This document shows positions 1 to 9,172 of a stretch of 64,000 nucleotides of DNA, piece after piece (within the stretch, counting starts at the first letter, position 1; each line of letters opens with the position of its first letter). Under the pieces are notes generated by a model. The model was not told the origin of the DNA, made no database searches, and saw only the letters and a program-made list of their open reading frames with translations. Source of the stretch: Natrinema caseinilyticum (GTDB taxonomy: Archaea > Halobacteriota > Halobacteria > Halobacteriales > Natrialbaceae); contig NZ_CP100445.1 in assembly GCF_024227435.1 (NCBI RefSeq), positions 2,725,369-2,789,368 of the forward strand, read 5' to 3'. A program made the position numbers and the translations under genes.

Positions 1-885
1 TTCCGATTCCTCGAGTTTCCGCTCTCGCTCGATCCGCTCCGTGACGTCGCGGAAGTAGACCGAAAGCCCCGTCTCGGACGGATAGATACGGATCTCGAAC
101 CACGCGTCGAGCGGTTCGGGATAGTACCCCTCGAACGTGACGGCTTCCTGGTCGTACATCGCCCGCTCGTACTTCGATTCGAACTTCCGGCTGATCGCTT
201 CGGGAAACGCTTCCCAGATGTGTTTGTCGACCAGCTGGCGGCCGTCGGGATTGATCAGTTCGTGTGCACGGTCGTTGAGATGCGTGAACCGCCACTCTTC
301 GTCGAGCGCGAAGAAGCCGTCCGAGATCCGGCCGTACACCTCGTCGCGGTCTCCTCGCGCCTGCCCGGTTCGCGTGGCCGACGCGAGAATCGCTGCGACG
401 TTCCGGACGAACTCACGGTCGGCTTCGCCAAACGCCCGCTCCGCGCTCGAGTACGCTCCCAGAACGCCCCGCGGCTCGTCTCTCGAGCCGATTCGGACGG
501 TGATGGCGCTGGTAACGTCGTGCTCGGCGAGTACTTCGGACTCCTCGAACCGTTCGGCAGCCTGCAGATTCTCGACGACGACGGGGTCGTCGGCCCGGAG
601 TGCCGCTCCGGTCGGCGACTCCGTTCCGGCCGGTAGCGTCGCAGTCCCGTCGGTTCCCGACTCCCACCCCGTTCCCGTTCGCAAGATGCACTCGTCGTCG
701 TCCGGCCGCAACTCGAACACACCACAGTACTCGACGTCCAGCGATTCTGCGACAGCGGCCGCCGCGTCGCGTTGCAGTCGCTCGTGATCGTCCGTCTCCA
801 GGGCCCGTCTGCTGAGTTCGATGACCACCTCCTGGTGACGGAGTCGAACGACGTGTGATGGATCAGTGGATGAAGACGATCCCAT
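1..885 (-). CDS. GAF-PAS sensor protein, N-terminal part (cut by window edge)
   Basis: Reading frame runs leftwards off the window; 295 residues are visible. Start ATG at 883-885, with a TATA-like TTTTACC about 26-34 bases upstream, fits a leaderless transcript. Residues about 30-160 look like a GAF domain (invariant-type stretch RIGSRDEPRGVLGAYS), and about 165-285 like a PAS/PAC domain (GRISDGFFALDEEWRFTHLN, then YFRDVTERIERERKLEES). This order is common in haloarchaeal histidine kinases and in bacterioopsin-activator-like HTH regulators. The output domain lies outside the window, so kinase and transcription factor cannot be told apart. No membrane segment is visible, so it is probably cytoplasmic. 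Confidence 0.8.
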   Translation of the reverse strand, partial: MGSSSSTDPSHVVRLRHQEVVIELSRRALETDDHERLQRDAAAAVAESLDVEYCGVFELRPDDDECILRTGTGWESGTDGTATLPAGTESPTGAALRADDPVVVENLQAAERFEESEVLAEHDVTSAITVRIGSRDEPRGVLGAYSSAERAFGEADREFVRNVAAILASATRTGQARGDRDEVYGRISDGFFALDEEWRFTHLNDRAHELINPDGRQLVDKHIWEAFPEAISRKFESKYERAMYDQEAVTFEGYYPEPLDAWFEIRIYPSETGLSVYFRDVTERIERERKLEESE

Positions 886-996
886 TCTACCCGAGTACAT
901 CGTCCCCGGAGGTAAAACACATCGGTCGGGTGGCCGTTAACATCGGCTCGCAGTCCGTCCGACCGTCCGCTGGACCATCGAATCGCCGACCGCTGC

Positions 997-1515
997 TTAC
1001 TCGTAGTCGATCGAAACCGACTCGAGGACGACGTCCTCCCGCGGTCGGTCGTTGGCGTCGGTGTCGACGCTGCCGATTTCGCGAACGACGTCCATCCCGT
1101 CGACGACCTTCCCGAAGACCGAGTGGCGGTCGTCGAGGTGGGGCTGGGCGTCGAGCGTGATGAAGAACTGCGAGCCGTTGGTGTTCGGTCCGGAGTTTGC
1201 CATGCTCAACACGCCTTCGTCGTCGTGGCGCAGTTCCTCGTGGAACTCGTCGTCGAACTGATAACCGGGGCCGCCGCGTCCGGTTTCGGTCGGGTCGCCG
1301 CCCTGGATCATGAACCCCTCGATGACGCGATGGAAGGCCACGTCGTCGTACAGCGGTTCGCCATCGACTTCCTCCCCCGACTCGGGGTCGGTCCAGGTCT
1401 TCCCGCCGGTCGCGAGTCCGACGAAGTTGTCGACGGTTCGCGGCGCGCGTTCGTCGTACAGTTCGACCTCGATCTCTCCCTCGGTCGTGTGCAGGGTTGC
1501 AGTAACGTCTCCCAT
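997..1515 (-). CDS. Cyclophilin-type peptidyl-prolyl cis-trans isomerase
   Basis: 172 residues, the usual single-domain cyclophilin length. It catalyses proline cis-trans isomerisation during folding. Family motifs are present in order: [19 protein letters not shown] with the catalytic Arg, [14 protein letters not shown], and [14 protein letters not shown]. The frame is open further upstream, but the conserved family N-terminus begins at [19 protein letters not shown], so I place the start at 1515. No signal peptide; cytoplasmic. Divergent from the M14-like gene at 1666, with a 150-base shared promoter gap. Confidence 0.95.
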   Translation of the reverse strand: MGDVTATLHTTEGEIEVELYDERAPRTVDNFVGLATGGKTWTDPESGEEVDGEPLYDDVAFHRVIEGFMIQGGDPTETGRGGPGYQFDDEFHEELRHDDEGVLSMANSGPNTNGSQFFITLDAQPHLDDRHSVFGKVVDGMDVVREIGSVDTDANDRPREDVVLESVSIDYE

Positions 1516-1665
1516 ACGTCGGCGACGACGGGACGACTGAAAACGATAGTGGTCTCGAGTCGCGGGACCGCGAGCCGACGTCGCCGGCTCCCGCGGGAGC
1601 CGTGATCGGTCCGACGGCCGACGGCCGGCCGCAGCTACATACTTCCCGACGTCGAACGAGGATCC

Positions 1666-2637
1666 ATGAACGAGGGCACACACGCGGGGGAGCAGGTGAC
1701 GCTCGCGCGGTTACCGTCGGGCGTGGAACTGACGACCACGGTTCACACCTATCGCGGCGACGAGTCGGGGCCGACGCTGTACGTACAGGCAGCCCAGCAC
1801 GGCCGCGAAATCAACGGTACGGAGGTACTCCGACGGTTCCACGAGCGCCTCCCGCTCGAGACGCTGTCGGGGTCCGTGATCGCCGTCCCCGTCGCGAACC
1901 CGCTGACGTTCGACCGGGTCTCCTACACGACGCCGGAGCCACTAGACAGCGTCAACCCGAACATGAACCGGATCTGGCCGGGAAACGGCGACGGCAGTCT
2001 TCACCAGCGGATGGCCGCCCGGCTCTGGGAGTACGTCGCGGCGGCCGACGCGATCGTCGACCTGCATACGGGGAGCCCCAACATGCTCCCCCACGTCGTC
2101 TACCGCGAGGGCGACGAACGTTCCCGATCGCTCGCCGAAGCGTTCGGAACCGACCTCCTGCTATCCGAACAGGCGGACGAGGACGCCACGGCGGAGTGGC
2201 ACCGCCGCGGCTTCGCCGGAAAGCTCCGCGTCGCCGCCGCGGAAGAGGGGATCCCCTCGATCACGCCCGAACTCGCCTACAACAAGCAGATCCTCGAGAC
2301 GGTCGTCGACGACGGGGTCGAGGGGTTGCTCGACGTCTGTCGGTACCTCGACCTCCTCCCCGGAACGGTTCCCCGGCGCGACCAGCCCATCGCTCGGAAC
2401 CACCTGGGGCAGGTTACGGCCCGTGAGTCCGGCCTCTTCCGGCCGAATCCCTCGCTCGAGGTCGGCGAGTCCGTTTCGGAGGGTCACTCGATCGGGACGG
2501 TTTACCATCCGACGACCTACGAGCCGTTACACGAGGCGACGGCGGATCGAGGTGGCATCCTCTATGCGCTCACCCGGGAGGCGACCGTGACCGCGGGCGA
2601 CCAGCTCGCGAGCGTTGCGCTGGTTCGCGAAGCGTAA
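1666..2637 (+). CDS. M14-like zinc deacylase (succinylglutamate desuccinylase/aspartoacylase family)
   Basis: 323 residues. The fold hydrolyses an N-acyl or amide bond using zinc. Ligands are visible: [10 protein letters not shown] (His45, Glu48) and DLHTGSPNM (His134). [10 protein letters not shown] carries the substrate-carboxylate-binding Asn/Arg seen in this family, and SITPELAY (Glu202) is the likely general base. The C-terminal 90 residues ([17 protein letters not shown]) form the barrel-sandwich-like tail typical of AstE/aspartoacylase relatives. A TATA-like TACATACTT 27 bases upstream supports the start. The substrate is unknown; the neighbouring SDRs suggest no specific pathway. Confidence 0.88.
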   Translation: MNEGTHAGEQVTLARLPSGVELTTTVHTYRGDESGPTLYVQAAQHGREINGTEVLRRFHERLPLETLSGSVIAVPVANPLTFDRVSYTTPEPLDSVNPNMNRIWPGNGDGSLHQRMAARLWEYVAAADAIVDLHTGSPNMLPHVVYREGDERSRSLAEAFGTDLLLSEQADEDATAEWHRRGFAGKLRVAAAEEGIPSITPELAYNKQILETVVDDGVEGLLDVCRYLDLLPGTVPRRDQPIARNHLGQVTARESGLFRPNPSLEVGESVSEGHSIGTVYHPTTYEPLHEATADRGGILYALTREATVTAGDQLASVALVREA

Positions 2638-2724
2638 CGACCCGCAGACGCCACGCAAGGCGTCGCACGCGACCGTATCCGGAGGCGGTGCGGCGGCGTT
2701 CCGGAGGCGGTGCGACGGTATCAG

Positions 2725-3501
2725 TCAGTACATCACCTTCCCGGCCGAGACGTTCAGGTCCTGGCCGGTGATCCGATCCGCCTGATCGGAACAGAGGAAC
2801 CCGACGAGCGCGGCGACGTCTTCGCGCTGGACGAGTTCGCCCCGGGGGCTTTCCGCTTGGGCATCACTTCGCACTGCCTCGAACGTTCGATCAGTCGCCT
2901 CGGCTTTCCGCTCGAAGACCCGCTCGATACGCGGGCCGTCGACCGACCCCGGGCACACTGCATTGACGTTGATATCGTGGGCGCCCACTTCGGCAGCGAG
3001 CGTGCGGGTAAAGCCGATCAATCCCATTTTCGACGTGGCATAGGGTGTCCGGTCGGCGAGCGGGCGCTTGCCGGTGACCGACGCGACGTTGACGATTCGA
3101 CCGTAGCCGTCGGCTTTCATGTGCGGTAGTACCGACCGACACATCGCGAACGGCCCGGTGAGGTTGATCGCCAGCGTCCGTTCCCAGTCGTCGGTCTCGA
3201 CCGCTTCACAGGGTGCCGTCGGTCCGGCGATTCCCGCGTTGTTCACCAGTACGTCGACCGTTTCGAATTCCTCGATGGCAGCGTCGACGGTCGACTCGAC
3301 CGTCGCGACGTCGCTGAGATCGGTGTACTGTGGTCGGGCGATCTGACCTTCGGATTCGACCAGCTCCGCCGTCTCGTCCATCCCCGTCTCGTCGATGTCA
3401 GCGATGACGATATCGAAGCCGCGACCGGCCAACTCGAGGCAGATCTCCTGTCCGATTCCGCGACCGCCGCCCGTGACAATCGCGGTGGTATCGTGAGTCA
3501 C
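2725..3501 (-). CDS. Short-chain dehydrogenase/reductase (SDR), likely NAD-dependent
   Basis: 258 residues, classical SDR length. TGGGRGIG at residues 10-17 binds the dinucleotide, and Asp at the end of beta-2 (IVIADID) favours NAD over NADP. NNAG at 87-90 and the catalytic Ser141, Tyr154, Lys158 (PYATSKMG) are intact. The start codon is GTG; a TATA-like TTTTTGC about 26 bases upstream suggests a leaderless GTG start. FabG-like or hydroxyacyl-CoA/alcohol dehydrogenase activity is plausible in this acyl-CoA setting, but the substrate cannot be read from sequence. The same-strand SDR upstream (3641-4402) is separated by 139 bases. Confidence 0.92.
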   Translation of the reverse strand: MTHDTTAIVTGGGRGIGQEICLELAGRGFDIVIADIDETGMDETAELVESEGQIARPQYTDLSDVATVESTVDAAIEEFETVDVLVNNAGIAGPTAPCEAVETDDWERTLAINLTGPFAMCRSVLPHMKADGYGRIVNVASVTGKRPLADRTPYATSKMGLIGFTRTLAAEVGAHDINVNAVCPGSVDGPRIERVFERKAEATDRTFEAVRSDAQAESPRGELVQREDVAALVGFLCSDQADRITGQDLNVSAGKVMY

Positions 3502-3640
3502 GTCCTCAGCATACTCGGTTCACTGCAAAAACCTTCGGACGTTCGTCGCGCCGCTGTCGCCCGACCCTCTCGGCGTCTCCACCCCTTCGAAGCCGATTCC
3601 TCGAGTCGCCGTCCCTCCGATCCTCGAGCCAAAACGCCGC

Positions 3641-4402
3641 TCAACAGGTCGAGAACCCGCCGTCGACGACCAGTCCGTGGCCGCTGACGAACGACGATTC
3701 GTCGCTGGCGAGAAACAGAACCGCGTTGGCGATCTCGTCGGGTTCGCCGAGTCGCTTCAGCGGATACTCCGCCGCCATCGCCTCGCGGGCGGCCGCCGGA
3801 TCGTCCTGTTGCTCGAGGTATCCCTCGAGCATCTGCGTGTCCGTAAAGCCCGGACAGACGGCGTTCGCGCGGACGCCGTAGGGACCCGCCTCGGCGGCGA
3901 CGGTTCGTGTCATGTTCAATACCGCGGCCTTGGTCGTCGAGTAGGCTGCTTGCTTTGGGAGTCCGAGGATGCTCGCCAGTGACCCGACGTTGACGATCGC
4001 GCCGCCACCCTGTGCTTTCATGTGCGACAGCGCCGCGCGACAGCCGTTCCAGACGCCCTTGATGTTGACATCGATGACGAAGTCCCGGATCTCGTCGTCG
4101 AGGTCTTCCAGGCTCCCGCCGGGGTGGCCGGTCCCGGCGTTGTTGACCATCACGTCGAGACCGTGGTCCTCGGCGACCGCGTCGACGACCGCGCGAAACT
4201 GTTCGCCGTCGGTGACGTCGAGTTCGTGGAACGCCGCCTCGCCGCCGGCTTCCTCGATGCCCTCGGCGACGGCCCGGCCGCCCTCGGTGTCCACGTCGGT
4301 GACGACGACGCGCGCGCCCTCCTCGGCGAAGCGTTCGGCCGTTGCTCGCCCGATTCCCGAGGCTGCACCCGTGATAACTGTTGTCTTCCCGTCGAGTCGC
4401 AT
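3641..4402 (-). CDS. SDR family oxidoreductase, likely NAD-dependent
   Basis: 253 residues. TGAASGIG at 11-18, Asp36 after beta-2 (NAD type), NNAG, and catalytic Ser141, Tyr154, Lys158 (AYSTTKAA) are intact. The C-terminus VSGHGLVVDGGFSTC is typical of classical SDRs. The frame is open further upstream, but a strong TATA box (4426-4432) lies 27 bases before the ATG at 4402, so I use that leaderless start. A 17-bp GTTC/GAAC inverted repeat at 4478-4494, nearly identical to one in front of the IclR gene at 7781, lies upstream and may place this gene under IclR control (inference). Confidence 0.92.
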   Translation of the reverse strand: MRLDGKTTVITGAASGIGRATAERFAEEGARVVVTDVDTEGGRAVAEGIEEAGGEAAFHELDVTDGEQFRAVVDAVAEDHGLDVMVNNAGTGHPGGSLEDLDDEIRDFVIDVNIKGVWNGCRAALSHMKAQGGGAIVNVGSLASILGLPKQAAYSTTKAAVLNMTRTVAAEAGPYGVRANAVCPGFTDTQMLEGYLEQQDDPAAAREAMAAEYPLKRLGEPDEIANAVLFLASDESSFVSGHGLVVDGGFSTC

Positions 4403-4425
4403 AGATCGGGCATCGAGCGGCATCC

Positions 4426-4432
4426 ATATAAA
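4426..4432 (-). promoter_or_regulatory. TATA box for the SDR gene at 3641-4402
   Basis: On the minus strand this reads TTTATAT, centred 27 bases before the ATG at 4402. That is the spacing for a haloarchaeal leaderless transcript, and it decides the start codon. Confidence 0.7.
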
Positions 4433-4477
4433 TTCGTTCATCATTTATGAAACAATTACTGGCGTTGTTCACACAAC

Positions 4478-4494
4478 GTTCCGTACTGTTGAAC
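4478..4494. promoter_or_regulatory. Candidate IclR operator, upstream of SDR
   Basis: GTTCCGTACTGTTGAAC, an imperfect inverted repeat with GTTC/GAAC ends. It differs from the site at 7812-7828 in two of 17 bases. It lies about 45 bases upstream of the SDR TATA box. Assignment to an IclR protein is inference from the matching site in front of an iclR gene. Confidence 0.5.
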
Positions 4495-4750
4495 ACTGGT
4501 AAATCAACGCTGACGTGGTCGTTTCCGTCCCCTCGTTCCGTCGATTCCGCTGGAGCGTCGGTGCCGCAGTCGGGCGTCGATACCGAACTCGAGCGTCGAC
4601 GGTGCGATCGGCCGCCGCTGGGTCGGGATTCCTCGTCCGGCTCGTCGACGAAAGGCACATGAAAGTTGTCACGTACATCGAAGTGTCTTATTATATTAGA
4701 ATATCGCGACGGACGGGTGCGCCCCCGTCGACTGTCTTTCTTCCCCGTGA

Positions 4751-4813
4751 CGACTCGACGGTCACGCCCGCCGTCGCCGGATGGACCGACTCGACAGTCA
4801 CGCCCGCCGTCGC
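4751..4813. repeat. Tandem repeat, two 27-bp copies with 36-bp period
   Basis: Copies at 4751-4777 and 4787-4813 differ at one base (core GTCACGCCCGCCGTCGC). They lie in non-coding sequence between the SDR and MATE genes. Role unknown. Confidence 0.7.
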
Positions 4814-5121
4814 GACGGCCGTTCCGATTCCGATCGATCGAGAACCGGTTGAGGAGCGACTGTGGGCCGTAATCGGTCGATCGCGGAACCGTGTGGCGCA
4901 AACGCCCGATCGCCTCCGTGTTCCGCGGGCCGCTCGGACGGTTCGTTGCAGTCCCTTCTCGAGCGGCGTCCCGAACTGCTGTCTGTCCGCCGAGACGCTG
5001 CGTCCGGGAGAATATCTACGAAAAAGTAACTGTACTCGAAACAGTCACATCTGGCGACGCGTTTCCGCTCACGGCCGGTACCGACACGTTGATCCGACCG
5101 ATTCACGTTGCGGAACGGTGT

Positions 5122-6495
5122 ATGGCCGATCCCGAGATCCGGGTCCGAGACGTGTGGGTTCGGACCGCCGCGCTCTCGTGGCCGATCGCGATCCAGCAGA
5201 CGCTCAACACGTTGATGCGGACGGTCGACGTTCTCGTCACCGGGCTCTTTTCGCCGGCGGCGGTCGCCGCCGTCGGGCTCGCGGATCTCTACGCCCAGAT
5301 TCCCCTGCGGATCGGGCTCGGACTCGGAACCGGTGCGATCGCCCTCTCGAGTCAGGAGACCGGCCGTGGCGCCGAGGCGGCCCGCGATCGAGCGATCACG
5401 CAGGCATTCGGTCTCGGGTTTCTGGCTGGGCTGCCACTCGGCGTCGTCGGCTTGACGGTGTCGGCGCCGTTGATCGCGTTGCTCGGGGCCGACCCCGCGG
5501 TCAGCGAGGCGGGAGGACGCTACCTCGCCCTGGTTTTCGCCGCCTCCCCGATGCGCATCGTCGGCATCGTCGGCGCACGTTCGCTACAGGGAACGGGCGA
5601 TACGCGGACGCCGATGGTCGTCAACGGCACCGCGAACGTGTTCAACATCGCGGCGACGGCCGGACTGGGACTCGGCCTCGGTTCGCTCCCCGAACTGGGT
5701 ATCGTCGGCGTCGGGCTGGCGACGGCGAGCAGCAGAACGATCGAGGCCGTCTCGATGACCGTCGCGACCGCGAGCGACCGGACGAGCGTCTCGTTCGCTC
5801 GGCCACGCAGTTCGCTCGTCACCCGACAGCTCGTCGCTGTCAGCCTCCCGAACTTCGCCGAGGGGATGAGCACATCGCTCGCGAACTTCCCGTTCAACGC
5901 ACTGTTGCTCACGTTCGGGACCGAAGTGACCGCCGCCTACCACATCGGACGCCGGATCTATCAGCAATTCAGCGGCCCGCTGTACCGCTCTGCCAGCGTC
6001 GTCGCGAGCATCGTCGTCGGACAGACGCTCGGCCAGGGCCGACCCGATGCCGCGCGGTTTGCCGGACTGGCTATCACGGCGCTGAGTTTCCTGCTGCTCA
6101 GCATCGCCGGGACCGGCCTCATCGTCGGCGCGACACCCGTTGCACGATTGTTCACGAGCGACCCGCTCACACTCGAGCACGCCATCGCGTTCACCCGCGT
6201 TTTCGGCGTCTCGATGTTCGCATTCGGGCTGTTTTTCCCGCTGTCGGGGTGTCTTCGCGGCGCTGGCGAGACGCGGACTCCCTTCTACGCACGGTTCAGT
6301 GGGACGGTCGGATTCTTGCTCGCCTTTTCGTACTTCACCGGTATCACGCTCGGATACGGTCTGTCCGGGGTGTACGCTGGAATCGTTCTGAACTACGCGT
6401 GGTGGGTTCTCGTCGTCGGTATCGGGTTCCTGAGAGGTGATTGGGCGGAGACTGCGGCATCGATGTTGGCCGAACGCGCCGACGAGTTCCGGTGA
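5122..6495 (+). CDS. MATE family multidrug/toxin efflux transporter
   Basis: 457 residues, right for MATE proteins, with two repeated MatE halves and about 12 membrane segments. The N-terminal helix begins AALSWPIAIQQTLNTLMRTV; AAVAAVGLADLY and the mirrored region with GLFFPLSGCLRGAGETRTPF in the second half are family-typical. It would export cationic or organic compounds using a Na+ or H+ gradient. I chose ATG 5122 because the family N-terminus starts there; the frame is open further upstream with non-family sequence. A clear TATA box is not seen at leaderless distance. Confidence 0.92.
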   Translation: MADPEIRVRDVWVRTAALSWPIAIQQTLNTLMRTVDVLVTGLFSPAAVAAVGLADLYAQIPLRIGLGLGTGAIALSSQETGRGAEAARDRAITQAFGLGFLAGLPLGVVGLTVSAPLIALLGADPAVSEAGGRYLALVFAASPMRIVGIVGARSLQGTGDTRTPMVVNGTANVFNIAATAGLGLGLGSLPELGIVGVGLATASSRTIEAVSMTVATASDRTSVSFARPRSSLVTRQLVAVSLPNFAEGMSTSLANFPFNALLLTFGTEVTAAYHIGRRIYQQFSGPLYRSASVVASIVVGQTLGQGRPDAARFAGLAITALSFLLLSIAGTGLIVGATPVARLFTSDPLTLEHAIAFTRVFGVSMFAFGLFFPLSGCLRGAGETRTPFYARFSGTVGFLLAFSYFTGITLGYGLSGVYAGIVLNYAWWVLVVGIGFLRGDWAETAASMLAERADEFR

Positions 6496-7007
6496 TCCTC
6501 CACCGATCTCGAGACTGTCACGATCGAACGAGTGTTCGACTCGTCACGGGCGCTCGTACAGTAAAGGGTACCGAGATGAGTGCTTCAATATATGTTATAG
6601 ATATATAAGGCAGATCTTTCATAATTCGTTTGTCCTGTTTTCGTTCGTGGAAGAATAGCCGAGAACAGGGCAAATGGGTGGTCAAATCTAGGAACCAATT
6701 CGAATGCTCTGGTACGTCCGCGTAAAACAATATGTTTATAAAACTATATATTATCGGAAAACCTCAATTCCATACATTAGCATTCGAGTGGGTTCGTGGT
6801 CGATGACACCGTCTTTCACTCCGATCCCCTTCTCACCCAATAATTACAATCATATGATTGTAAGTCAGCTCGGTCCCACGCGTCAGCGGGACGCCGGCAG
6901 CCGGGCGCGCCGGGAATCGCTCGGGACGCAACTCGTCCGGTTCCCCGTAATTTCGATCCGTCTCGGTCGGACCTCGTCGTTCGTTTCTGTTCACTCTGGT
7001 CGAACAG
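6496..7007. other. 512-base AT-rich convergent gap
   Basis: Between the 3' ends of the MATE and IclR genes. The part from about 6590 to 6870 is much more AT-rich than its surroundings (ATATATGTTATAGATATATA near 6591-6610) and contains a perfect 20-bp palindrome at 6844-6863. No open frame with haloarchaeal codon use or acidic composition was found. It could be an eroded element or a non-coding RNA region; nothing proves either. Confidence 0.5.
6844..6863. repeat. Perfect 20-bp palindrome
   Basis: The arm TTACAATCAT is followed directly by its exact reverse complement, with no spacer. It is AT-rich and lies about 145 bases beyond the stop of the IclR gene, in a gap with no recognised gene. 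It could be a protein-binding site or a cruciform. Confidence 0.8.
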
Positions 7008-7781
7008 CTACGAGAACATTATATTCACTTCGATCGTGTTCGCCGTCGACAACAATCGGTTGCAGAGATCGTTCTCCTTCCGTTCGTTCTCGAGTCGGTG
7101 TTCCGGTCCGGAGACGGTGACGGCGCCGTGGACTGTGCCGTCGTTGCCCAGAATTGGTGCGCCGATGGCACTGATCCCGGGCAGGTACTCCCCCCGACTG
7201 TACGCGACACCGTCGTCGTGAACCGCGTCGAGTTCGTCGAAGAGCGCCTCCCGGCCGGTGATCGTCTCGTCGGTGAAGGCGGGCAGTCCCCACCTGTCGA
7301 TGATCCATTCGACCCGCTCGTCGGGAAGGTGTGCAAGCATGGCTTTGCCGCCGGCCGAGATGTGGAGGTACGTGTGGGTTCCGATATCTATGTCGCTCGT
7401 GAACGACTGACTCCCCCCGCTGACGTTGATGACCGTCCCGAGCCCGTTCTGGTGTGTTGAACAGAGGACTCGTTCCCCCACTTCCGCCGAGAGTTCCGCG
7501 ATCGGCGTGTCCGACGCAGCGTACAGCGGTTCGGCGTGTTTGACGTGCTCCCCGAAAGAAAGGAACCGGAGGCTCAATCGGTATTCGTCGCCTTCCTGTA
7601 CGACGTACCCCTTCGAGCGCAGCGTCGACAGGTGGGCGTGGACCGTACTCTTCGGGAGTCCGGTTCGCTCGGTGAGTTCCGTCACTCCGGCACCTTCGGC
7701 CTGCCACAGTGCCTCGAGAACGTCGAGCGTTTTGACCACTGCTTCAATCCGCTTCCCACCGTTCGCGTCCGATGCTGTCAT
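7008..7781 (-). CDS. IclR family transcriptional regulator
   Basis: 257 residues, the standard IclR layout. Residues about 12-75 form the winged HTH (GVTELTERTGLPKSTVHAHL, recognition helix KSTVHAHL, wing YVVQEGDEYRLS). Residues about 85-250 form the effector-binding domain (GGKAMLAHLPDERVEWIID, and AIGAPILGNDGTVHGAVTVSG near the end). It is divergent from the acyl-CoA dehydrogenase at 7976, which it probably controls. A TATA-like GTTTTACTT lies about 26 bases upstream, and the candidate operator 7812-7828 abuts it, which suggests autoregulation. The effector is unknown; an acid or acyl-CoA is a guess from context. Confidence 0.95.
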   Translation of the reverse strand: MTASDANGGKRIEAVVKTLDVLEALWQAEGAGVTELTERTGLPKSTVHAHLSTLRSKGYVVQEGDEYRLSLRFLSFGEHVKHAEPLYAASDTPIAELSAEVGERVLCSTHQNGLGTVINVSGGSQSFTSDIDIGTHTYLHISAGGKAMLAHLPDERVEWIIDRWGLPAFTDETITGREALFDELDAVHDDGVAYSRGEYLPGISAIGAPILGNDGTVHGAVTVSGPEHRLENERKENDLCNRLLSTANTIEVNIMFS

Positions 7782-7811
7782 ACTTTACATTCTATGAAAC
7801 GAAGTAAAACT

Positions 7812-7828
7812 GTTCCGTTCTGCTGAAC
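7812..7828. promoter_or_regulatory. Candidate IclR operator in the iclR/acyl-CoA dehydrogenase gap
   Basis: GTTCCGTTCTGCTGAAC, with GTTC/GAAC ends. It matches the site at 4478-4494 in 15 of 17 bases and that at 61494-61510 in 13 of 17. It sits directly upstream of the iclR TATA element, where a bound repressor would block the archaeal factor-B contact. Confidence 0.6.
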
Positions 7829-7946
7829 GCAGATTCTGACCGAAAAAATCCATCTCTTTTTTATTCCCGGGTTGCAACCCTCGAATCGGCCGATCCGAGC
7901 GGAATCGATCTTATCGTGCTCATTGAAAGTTAGTAACACGGTAACG

Positions 7947-7953
7947 CTTAAGT
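7947..7953 (+). promoter_or_regulatory. TATA-like element for acyl-CoA dehydrogenase
   Basis: CTTAAGT, centred 26 bases before ATG 7976. It supports that start over the two in-frame ATGs at 7952 and 7964. Confidence 0.5.
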
Positions 7954-7975
7954 GATACGTTATATGAGATATGCT

Positions 7976-9172
7976 ATGGACTTCAGCGAACCGTCCGAAG
8001 CCGTGCAAATCAAGAAAGCGCTCGACGAGTTCATCGATCAGGAAGTCGCGCCCCTCGAGAACGAGTACGATCAGTTCCTCGGCGCGGACTACGAGAAAAA
8101 CATCGTCGACGACAACCATCGGCAGGTCCCCGAGTACCGCAACATCGTCGAACAGATCAGAAAGAAGTCCGTCGAGGCGGGCTTCTACGGGATGACGATG
8201 CCCGAAGAGGTCGGCGGCGGTGACGTCGACATTCTCACCCGGGCGATCGTCGGTGAACACATGTCCAACCGCCCGCCGGGCTTCCACAGCGCCATCTTCG
8301 GTGGTGCCGGCGGTCCGACGCCGATCCTGCTCGCGTGCGACGAGCGCCAGCGAGAGGAGTACCTCCAACCGCTGATGGACGGCGAGATCACGACGTGCTT
8401 TGCGCTGACCGAACCGGGCCACGGCAGCGACGCACATCACATGGACACGAGAGCCGAAAAGGACGGCGACGAGTGGGTGATAAACGGACAGAAGGTCTAT
8501 ATCACGAACGGCCCGTACGCGGACTTCGCGATGGTGTTCGCTCGCACCAGCGGCGAGGACGGTGACCTCGGCGGTATCACGTGCTTCCTCGTCGAGGACG
8601 ACACCCCCGGATTCGAGGTCGGAACGATCCACCGCGCGATGGGGATGACCCCCGGAACGCACGCCGAATTACACTTCGACGACTGCCGCGTCGACGAGGA
8701 GCAGGTCCTCGGCGAGGTCGATCATGGATTCCAGTCCGCGATGGACTGGATCGGTGGCGGTCGGATCAACATCGCCGCGGGTGCAGTGGGGACCGCTCAG
8801 TTCCTCCTCGATATGTCGGTAGAGTACGCCCGCAGCCGGGAGACGTTCGGCAAACCGATCGGCCATCGGCAGGGCATCTCGTTCCAGTTGGCCGAACTCG
8901 CAACGGACATCGAACAGGTCCGCCAACTGTACCGCTACGCCGCGTGGAAGATGGACAACGGCGAGCGCGCCCGGAAGGAGGAATCGATGGCGAAGCTTCG
9001 CGGGGCCCAGCTCGCCAACGACGCGGCGGACATCGCGATGCAGGTTCACGGCGGTGCCGGCTTCATGAAGGATCTCCCCATCGAGCGGAACTACAGATCG
9101 GCTCGCGTCTTCCGCATCTTCGAGGGGACCGACGAAATTCAGCGACGGACGATCGCCCGGGAACTCATCTGA
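7976..9172 (+). CDS. Acyl-CoA dehydrogenase family protein
   Basis: 398 residues. An FAD enzyme of the first step of beta-oxidation (alpha,beta-desaturation). LTEPGHGSDAHHMDTRAEKD (from about residue 145) is the FAD/substrate middle domain and VINGQKVYITNG follows. The C-terminal FEGTDEIQRRTI places the catalytic base at Glu383. The start is set by the TATA element at 7947-7953. It forms a two-gene unit with the metallo-hydrolase at 9173, with no gap, and is divergent from the IclR gene. The closest relative in this window by motif is the protein at 32511-33731. Chain-length or branch specificity cannot be read. Confidence 0.95.
   Translation: MDFSEPSEAVQIKKALDEFIDQEVAPLENEYDQFLGADYEKNIVDDNHRQVPEYRNIVEQIRKKSVEAGFYGMTMPEEVGGGDVDILTRAIVGEHMSNRPPGFHSAIFGGAGGPTPILLACDERQREEYLQPLMDGEITTCFALTEPGHGSDAHHMDTRAEKDGDEWVINGQKVYITNGPYADFAMVFARTSGEDGDLGGITCFLVEDDTPGFEVGTIHRAMGMTPGTHAELHFDDCRVDEEQVLGEVDHGFQSAMDWIGGGRINIAAGAVGTAQFLLDMSVEYARSRETFGKPIGHRQGISFQLAELATDIEQVRQLYRYAAWKMDNGERARKEESMAKLRGAQLANDAADIAMQVHGGAGFMKDLPIERNYRSARVFRIFEGTDEIQRRTIARELI

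Larger units (their letters stand above)
4403..5121. other. 719-base divergent gap between SDR and MATE genes
   Basis: No convincing gene; open frames here lack haloarchaeal acidic composition. The left end holds the SDR promoter and the candidate operator. A short inverted repeat CGTTGT/ACAACG (4463-4478) abuts the operator. A tandem repeat is at 4751-4813. An A-rich stretch at about 5018-5025 could be the MATE promoter, which would give a leader of roughly 75 bases. Confidence 0.5.

Noticed and set aside
6518..6730. 70-codon minus-strand frame in the AT-rich gap after the MATE gene
   Set aside because: It lacks acidic composition, has no ribosome site or family motif, and crosses the most AT-rich part, which is unlike coding sequence here.
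7778..8662. A 294-codon minus-strand frame over the acyl-CoA dehydrogenase
   Set aside because: It is a mirror of the real dehydrogenase, which has full catalytic motifs.
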